Assembly: GCA_023653785.1 (NCBI GenBank)
Contig: JAMKCH010002968.1
Span: forward strand, 1-64,000
Direction of reading: 5' to 3'
DNA: 64,000 bases
Source: Ophioderma brevispina
Lineage: Eukaryota > Echinodermata > Ophiuroidea > Amphilepidida > Ophiodermatidae
The notes beneath the pieces were generated by a model, which saw nothing but the letters and a program-made list of their open reading frames with translations, did no database searches and was not told where the DNA came from. Position numbers and translations under genes: made by a program. The stretch's first letter is position 1; each line of letters opens with the position of its first letter. This document shows, in pieces, positions 57,665 through 64,000 of the stretch.

Positions 57665-60445
57665 ACTTACTTCAAGAAACATATAGGAATACACCTATAG
57701 GTCTCAACAAATGGGTATTGTAGCACATTATTTCAATGATTTATTGATGAGCGCCTGGCTGCAGGCTTGGCAATATCATATCTGCTCCACTTTTAAATAT
57801 TTTTCTGTTTTTTTGAACTTGTTATAATCTGTATTTGGATTTCGAAAACTTGGTGTAGGTTACAACTGATACCTTTACTTACACCTGGACATGTTTTGTG
57901 GACAGATGTGTATATAGTTTTGGTGTATTTTCATCATTGGAATTTTGCCTCACCATTAACTACAGACTGCATTCAGAATTCAGCAGACCTACATCGTGTG
58001 CTGTAAGCTGGATTGTATCATAAATCGGTTGGTGGTGAATGTAGACAATAATAGCTTATTGATTGTCATCATGAATGTGCTTATAAGGTTGTTGTCCTCT
58101 GGGTTCCATTGGCCTGCCTATGCTTGGCTGAATATGGGACTGCTACTGTGGGGACATAGGCAGAAAAGGTATGGACTTGAATATCTGAGAGGTACAAATG
58201 TAAGACCTCTGAAATATGGAAAATCAGAATAACTTGTTAATACCCAAATCTTCTGCAAGTTTTACCTACCCTGATTTGATAAGAGCGGGTTGATATCAAC
58301 CCAAATCCTGACCCACTACAGAATGAACAGTGTATTAAACTACCTCTTATCGTTACTCCCCGAAGAGACTTATGATCTTAACACTGTTGCCACGTCCACC
58401 CCAACTTGGATTCTACACCTCTGGTTCGAAATGTTTGAACTTGGAACCTGCAACAAACCAATCACTCATAGAGGTACTCGAGCTGGCTTACGTAGAAAGC
58501 GTAGGTATATGATAACCTCTCTTGGTGCTCATCGTATGTGAAGGTGCCTCGCCTGATCCTTCGAAATTTAGTTACACCGAGACGTCAGTGAAGATCGGTG
58601 CATGAATGCACGGTCACTGTAACAAGATGATCTGCTCGCGACTCATTCTTGAAAATAAATTTGATTATTATGTATGCCAGAGACACGGCTCTATGAGGAA
58701 AGACAGCGGTAATTGGGACGCAACCCCCAGGATATGTGGTTTTGAAACTTTCCCAGGGGAACACGTGGGGGGTGGAATAGCTGTCGTGTACAATAACCTT
58801 AAGCTCACCACAAAACTTATATAAAACTGATTCCTTTGAACCATTGTGTCATACATGTATCACGCTCATCCCAGGCGCTCAAATACATTGTCGGTACAGA
58901 CCGACCCATACGGTGAAAACACCAGTTGATTGGGCATGGGATACGGAATGGGCATTCAGTGTTGGGATTTTGGGAATCTGGTTACTGCTATAACGACATT
59001 GTCAAATCTGTTCTGGATGCTCATGCCCCAGCTAAGATCAGGCAGGTCTGTAAGGCATTAGACCTAAATGGTACCATGAAACGTGTTGACGCACGTCGTC
59101 TTCGGCGACGAAATGAGAGGCGTGGAGGAAATATAGATCTGACGACTAATTACCAGAACTACCTTCGAGCGAAACGAGCTGTAGTTGATGCAATAAACTT
59201 CTGGAAATCCAGGTATTATGCGGCAAATTGACAACTGCTGTAATGCTAAGGACAGTATAGGACAGAATGAATACTAATGTTACAACATCGATCCGTTCGT
59301 AGTGTAGCAGGCAACAAGAGCGTAGTGCCAAGTTATCTAATGTGGAGCACCCTATGTCTGAACAGATACCTGATGCCAACCCGCTCCCTCAAATCCAGAG
59401 AGAGATTCCTAAGCAAAGGCAACCTTTGAAACATTCTCAAGGAGGTCAAGGAGTCGCCTTGTGGAAAGAAAGACTTGCCACAACAAGTAACATCTATCGG
59501 TATTTAACCTGGTGAGAATCTTCCACGAGTGGAGCTGACCTCATGGGCTGAAAATGGCGATGATTCAATAGATTGAGAACCAGAACTGGCCGATTAAGTT
59601 TCCTTGCAGAAGTGGGGCTATTTGGAAGCAGATAGATCACTACCCTGGTTTGTGAAACAGCACACAGACAGGAACACCTCTGGTCTGCCCAAGTGCTGGA
59701 GCAAACAATGCACCAAAAAGGACTTGCGGAATTCAGTTGAAGCAGCCAGACGTTGTTACCATCTCTGGCTGGATCCGATTTGAGAACCACAGTGTTTGTG
59801 GACACGATAGAAGACCTGACCTGATTAGAGTCAAACACGGTGATCTGCTATACTTTGGTGATATTTCTTGGCAAGGTTCATAAAATCAGGCTTTACTAAA
59901 GCTAAAGCTTCCGTAAACAGTACCTGAATTGTAAAATCACCATTCTGATATTGTGTTGTAGATTAATATTCCAACCTGTTACTGAAGATGTTTGATGATG
60001 TTATTATGAAGTGTCCTTCAAAGAAGGTGTTCTTAGATCACTGCCACATGGCTGGGTAAAGGCAACATCTCTCTGTTTTGATGCCAATTTTAACTAAAAT
60101 TGTCAACCACCTCTCTTGAGTGGTACCTTCAAACAGGTGCGCGCAAGCATCTTAAGCCTATTCTGAAGAAAGCTTCCTAGCAAAATATTTGGGCAAATTA
60201 TCGTCCTGTCTCAAATTTACCTTTGTTGGAAGTTAAATTGAAAAAAAATTGTGTCTGCTCAAGTTGAGGTTCATCGTGCCAAAAAACAAGCGGGCGATCG
60301 TGCCTTTTCGTGGCAGGTACTCAACTGGAATGATTGACGAGTAGTGTCCGTACCACTTTGTCATCTTGACAGGTTAAAACAATGTAAATCTCATCACTTT
60401 TTCCTTAGCGCCTTGTGACATGGTTAAAGGCGCTATTAAAGTATA
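57665..60445 (+). mobile_element. CR1/L2-type LINE, second tandem copy, internally deleted
   Basis: Repeats the first copy from GGAATACAC (57686) through W-N-A-R-S-like sequence (about 58590) and P-G-E-H-V-G-G-G-I-A-V-V-Y-N-N near 58757-58800. It then jumps to the linker before the polymerase. A 101-codon open stretch, 58926-59231, contains Y-N-D-I-V-K-S-V-L-D-A-H-A-P, R-R-L-R-R-R-N-E-R-R-G and F-W-K-S-R-Y-Y. Polymerase start follows near 60085-60260 (T-K-I-V-N, L-K-K-A-S, A-N-Y-R-P-V-S-N-L, V-S-A-Q). The 3' tail is at 60400-60445. Catalytic polymerase motifs are absent. Confidence 0.72.
59425..59880 (+). pseudogene. LINE polymerase C-terminal fragment lodged in the CR1/L2 copy
   Basis: Homologous to 32042-32275 and extends it: V-A-L-W-K-E-R-L-A near 59455, N-R-L-R-T.T-G-R-L near 59570-59595, then C-E-T-A-H-R and Q-T-M-H-Q-K in the Cys/His end. 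In an intact LINE this end belongs after the polymerase core, yet here it precedes the polymerase start at 60085. It is therefore rearranged or inserted from another copy. Confidence 0.55.
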
Positions 60446-60580
60446 TTATTTATTATTATTATTATTAGTAGTATTCTTTTATCTTATTTTATATTTATAT
60501 TATTATTAGTTTATTATTATCTCTTCTTTTCTTTTTTCTTCTTATTTTATTATATTAAATTAATAAAAACAGTTGAATGA
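60400..60580 (+). repeat. LINE 3' tail and (ATT)n microsatellite
   Basis: GCGCCTTGTGACATGGTTAA-AGGCGCTATTAAAGTATATT resembles the conserved 3' end of CR1/L2 elements and runs directly into ATT repeats (60450-60480), then TTATT/TCTT-rich sequence. Confidence 0.7.
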
Positions 60581-60584
60581 TTAA

Positions 60585-61135
60585 GTAATAGCATACATAA
60601 ACTCGAAAACCACTAATGACTTAAACTAAACCTAAAAAAATGAGCTGATTAATAAATATTCAAATTAGGTTAATAGTAAGGTTTTGATTAATTAATTGTC
60701 ATCAAATTTGTATTCTATTCTTTTAAATGCAATACCCTCTTCCTTGTCTTCAATTCATCTATCCATGACTGGCACCAACGGACCTCATGCTCCCTGCCTC
60801 TGATCTTGTCAAACAATTTGACAATGTTCTCGTATTGTCTTTCCCTAGTGTTGGTCTTGTCCGGTCCCGTCCTGTCCTCCTGTCCAGTCCTATCCAATAA
60901 TTTCAATTTTAACTATTATTTATGTCTGTGGGTCATGCTCAAAGTCCTCCGGACTTATTATGGCCTCTCTTGCATTTGAGTTCATCCATTACATAACTAT
61001 GTACATTTTATTCATCAAGATGTAATTATTTATTCTTAAATATGTTAAAATAAGTATATTATATTATATATATTATATGATGTACTGACTGAATGAAAAA
61101 TGCTAATAAACTTATCTGAAATATCTGATTATTAT
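60585..61135. other. Unassigned, AT-rich, probably another LINE 3' region
   Basis: Ends GCTAATAAACTTATCTGAAA just before an (ATT)n tract, which is how LINE tails here look. A pyrimidine repeat of the GTCC(G/T) type lies near 60850-60895. No domain visible. Confidence 0.4.
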
Positions 61136-61153
61136 TATATTATTATTATTATG

Positions 61154-61186
<33 letters not shown>

Positions 61187-61200
61187 ATATAATAAGAATA
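61125..61200. repeat. (ATT)n microsatellite
   Basis: About 75 bp of ATT units with a few interruptions. Confidence 0.9.
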
Positions 61201-61344
61201 CGAAAAATAAAAAATTAATTTAAATATGTGAGTAGCTCGAAATGATCTAATTAATTATTTAAAAATAGCAACTGAAAAAAAAATGGCATTAAAAAATTGG
61301 TGTGAAAAAAAATAGGGCCATCATGGCACAACACCGGTTACAAC

Positions 61345-61570
61345 ATTGGTTACAATCATTGGCCAGTATTGGTCCAATGTAGAGAACAAAATAAACAGGG
61401 CCACCTTGGGCCCAACATTGATCCAATATATAACCCAATATAGAATACAATATTGCCAAATTGTTTAGTCTTGGGCCAATGAGCAAAATAATATTATCCA
61501 ATATTGTAAACCAATATAGGGCAATTAAATAATAAATATATTGGTCTAGTATTGGACCACCATTGCAGTG
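61345..61570. repeat. CCAATATTGG-rich degenerate repeat
   Basis: The words ATTGGTCCAAT, CCAATATA, CCAATATTG and ATTGG recur about ten times in either orientation within 225 bp, so the region is close to self-complementary at many scales. Non-coding. Confidence 0.55.
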
Positions 61571-61574
61571 CTAT

Positions 61575-62966
61575 CTGGAATGTTCATCGCCAACTACTGC
61601 AATTGTGGTCAATATCAGGGCCTGAATACCGAGGATTTTCTTATTTTTTTGGAGGGGGGGGGCGGGGCTTCCAAAAAGTGGACTTTTTTGGTAAAATGGC
61701 CTAACCCCCTAAAATGGTCCTTTTTTTGGACTTTTTGAACATTTTATATAATTAATCACCAAAAAGTGCACTGTCTTAATCAAATCTTTCTCATGTTAAC
61801 CTTTATTTTTATCAAAAAATTAATTCAGTAAAAAGTGGACCTTTTGCCCCTTTTGGGGTCGAATTTGTCATGGTGGGGGTGTCGATCGCACCCCCCCGCG
61901 TACGGGCTGTCAAATAATCTTACATATACCACGTAGACCGTGCCCATTTTTAATCCCCTTGAATACAGCTGATTCTCTTAATGCACTTTTGAAAAACCCA
62001 CAGGCGGGACCCTAACCTTGGATTAGCGGGGAAATTGGCCCAAGAATCTAACAGGAAAAATAACGCTTGCCCATTTTTTGGTCATGGGTGGCGCTCTCAT
62101 TGTGTTCACATTGGGTAAGCCCGTACCTGTATTGGAGGATCGATAGCCTACAACTTTTTGTGTGATCATACCGGTTTTGTAAGGTGGGCTAAACTTTTTG
62201 ACAAAAAATGTGAACATCCCAAATATTGTGCGCAGAATTATGTGTCCATCCAAACTGCCCCCTATCATTCTCTCTCTAAGGCCCAGCTGATTAATTCTAT
62301 AGGTATTAATTCCAAAAGGTGTCCCATCACTTGCCTAGCAAAAAGTACAAGAACGATATATTTTGATATACGTAACTCATTTGATATGAAACTTTTAACT
62401 AATAAGTCCTCAGGTAATAGAGAGACAAAGATCAACATGATTCATCTTTCCCTGGATCTGATCAACCGCAAAGAGGGTTGACGCGAATTCGGAGTCTCAC
62501 CCCTCCTTTGTTTTTGTCCATGGGTATTTCATTATGGAATGATAAGACGCATGATTGTTTGGGCAACCGGGCTTTTTCAAATCTGAACTCATAGCATGGC
62601 AAGTGTGTCAAATACCAGTTTTCTGTCTTGTTCCAGTGCAAGAGGGGTAGGACACGATCTACTGGATTTGGCAATTGGGGATTTCCATGGCCTTATAAAA
62701 ATGTTACTCCGTGGACAAGTCTGTTTTGCTGGCTGACTTATTGTTCAGTGGACCATATCTTGAGACTACGATACGCAACCCAAATGAACAACTTTTTTCA
62801 GGAAAATTCTCAATTACCCATTCTTTCCGTGATAAAATAAAATCAACAGTATGCAATTAAAAAAAATAACACTTTCCTTTTAGGTTACAGTGTTATTGGG
62901 GACCCTGTAGAAAGAATTGCACCATATGGGGGGAATGTAAGCATGTTTGTTTCATCCTAATTGCAG
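61575..62966. other. Intron before the 63.0 kb exon, no supported exon
   Basis: Homopolymer-rich (G runs near 61655 and a C run near 61890). An open frame of 107 codons at 62158-62481 has no domain I recognise. The last bases, TCATCCTAATTGCAG, form the acceptor for the next exon. Confidence 0.4.
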
Positions 62967-63230
62967 TTGACAACGTACCACCCGTCATCAGCAAACTGCC
63001 CTGCCGACACATTGAAGAAGTACCTTTGGGCACGGAGTCCACACGCGTGTCTTGGACAAATCAAAGGCACACCGTAAAACTCTTGAACTCTGGAACCGTC
63101 CATCTTGTTAAATTCTACACATGTAGCCCGGCAGCTCTTTCCTACGGTCCCCCACGTACGTATTTGTTCACCGACCTTGTCTGAAAACAAAGCTGCCTGC
63201 ACGTTACACACATTTTTCATTTACTGTAAG
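62967..63230 (+). pseudogene. HYR-domain exon, copy 2, homologous to exon A
   Basis: Acceptor CCTAATTGCAG, donor GTAAG|GTAAGT. Reads V-D-N-V-P-P-V-I-S, E-V-P-L-G-T-E-S-T-R-V-S-W-T and N-S-G-T-V-H-L-V-K in one frame. A TGA follows after F-T-D-L-V; a single extra base there hides S-E-N-K-A-A-C-T-L. Extra bases near 62992-63006 distort the first C-P box. E-V-P-L..S..V-S-W-T and N-S-G-T-V match the 28312 exon closely, making these two paralogous. Length 264 rather than 252. Confidence 0.75.
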
Positions 63231-63519
63231 GTAAGTTTTGGTAAATGTCGTATGAAAATCCCTAACGGGGCTACTTTATTGTTTTAGTAAGCTCAGATTG
63301 GGAGAATATAACCGGTGAATAGACGCTTCGGGGTATACTCACATGTTTATGATTTAAATAAATATGACCACATACGTATAGGACAATGTATTGCATACAT
63401 TATTTATAATATTGTTCCCCGACTATTACAGAACCCAAAGGATATTTTTGGTTGCCAGCGTGCCCTTGATAACCCTGTCTACCTGAGCCCTTTTTTGGAA
63501 AAACTACCTGTACAAAACT

Positions 63520-63960
63520 CCCGAAGGGGGCGGGGGGGGGGTGGGGTGTACCACCCTCCTGTGATTTCGTTCTAGAACACCGATGCTGTACATTTGGGGT
63601 ACAAAGGCTAGCTTAGAGTTTCTCTTTTCTTCTTTCTATTTGGGTAACCCAAAATAGTACTAACAGATCCCCATATGACGTCACCATGACGTCATATGTT
63701 GAGGAAAGTACGAAAATACGGAATATAGCCGTGGAAAATTGATATTTCGCGCAATTTAGCTACTCTACGAACACTCATTAAAGCTCTAAAATGCTGTCAT
63801 ATATAAAAAGTTAATTTAAAAAAAAAAAAAAAAAAAACCGCATGAAATCTGATTTTCCTAACCTTTTTGCCGAAAATTGATTTTTTTCTCTGTGTCTCTA
63901 TGGAAATGGGCAGTTTTGCAGACATGCGAACTTTTTGACGTAATTTTTCACGTAATGCAA
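63520..63960 (-). repeat. Dispersed repeat family M, copy 7
   Basis: Minus-oriented and the longest copy: GGGTGTACCACCCTCC after a G run, ATATGACGTCACCATGACGTCATATG, GCTCTAAAATGCTGTC, an A run of about 20, GCATGAAATCTGATTTTCC, CGAAAATTGATTTTT and GGGCAGTTTTGCAGAC. It lies in the intron after the 62967 exon. Confidence 0.6.
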
Positions 63961-64000
63961 GGCAGTTGGTACGCATTTTGATTCATCGAAAAGAGTAGGA

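Noticed and set aside
60715..60906. Minus-strand open frame with a D-R-T-G repeat
   Set aside because: The repeat comes from a GTCC-type pyrimidine microsatellite; located between LINE tails.
62158..62481. 107-codon open frame upstream of the 63.0 kb exon
   Set aside because: No recognised domain, no splice site in phase with the HYR exon, and repeat-rich surroundings.

Overview
The window is eukaryotic. Coding sequence is sparse and confined to short exons with GT/AG borders, introns are long and AT-rich, and most of the DNA is retrotransposon debris, inverted-repeat elements, microsatellites and short homopolymers. The only cellular genes I can support encode HYR (hyalin repeat) modules. 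HYR genes plus CR1/L2-type LINEs, an RTE-like LINE, a Ty3/gypsy element and many small inverted-repeat elements suggest a marine invertebrate, probably an echinoderm, hemichordate or cephalochordate. The species cannot be named from this sequence alone.

Layout. 0-5 kb: a small inverted-repeat element, a poly-G/C repeat cluster and unassigned DNA. 4.7-10.75 kb: an RTE-like LINE reverse transcriptase remnant, then a nearly full-length but frameshifted Ty3/gypsy element with both LTRs. 11-16.5 kb: degenerate tandem repeats and small inverted-repeat elements. 17.1-34.2 kb: HYR gene copy 1 on the + strand. Three degraded HYR exons (17.2, 19.8, 21.7 kb) are followed by three open HYR exons (28.3, 30.0, 30.8 kb), a transmembrane exon (32.46 kb) and a cytoplasmic-tail exon (33.9 kb). 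Its introns hold inverted-repeat elements, a satellite built around AGGTCA direct repeats, and a LINE fragment. 34.2-49.8 kb: no gene seen; a 3.5 kb foldback palindrome (37.5-41.1 kb), a miniature-transposon family, a 313-bp tandem duplication and poly-G/C repeats. 49.8-63.2 kb: HYR gene copy 2, whose exons at 49.8, 51.0, 52.4 and 63.0 kb match copy 1 exons 17.2, 19.8, 21.7 and 28.3 in the same order. Between its third and fourth exons lie two head-to-tail copies of a CR1/L2-type LINE and microsatellites. The rest of copy 2 would lie beyond the window.

Biology. The HYR exons fit an extracellular stack of Ig-like modules, one per exon. Several are 252 nt with phase-1 borders on both sides, which allows module duplication without frameshift. 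In copy 1 the stack would be anchored by one membrane helix with a serine-rich tail. Its last exon appears to run past an early stop through a one-base frameshift and end in S-S-T-V, a possible PDZ ligand. I found no signal-peptide exon or promoter.

Caution. Many recognisable coding remnants (Ty3, LINEs, several HYR exons) are broken by single-base indels, and near-identical repeats differ by many small indels. Part is real decay, but unpolished long-read sequence is also possible, so 'pseudogene' calls on HYR exons are provisional.
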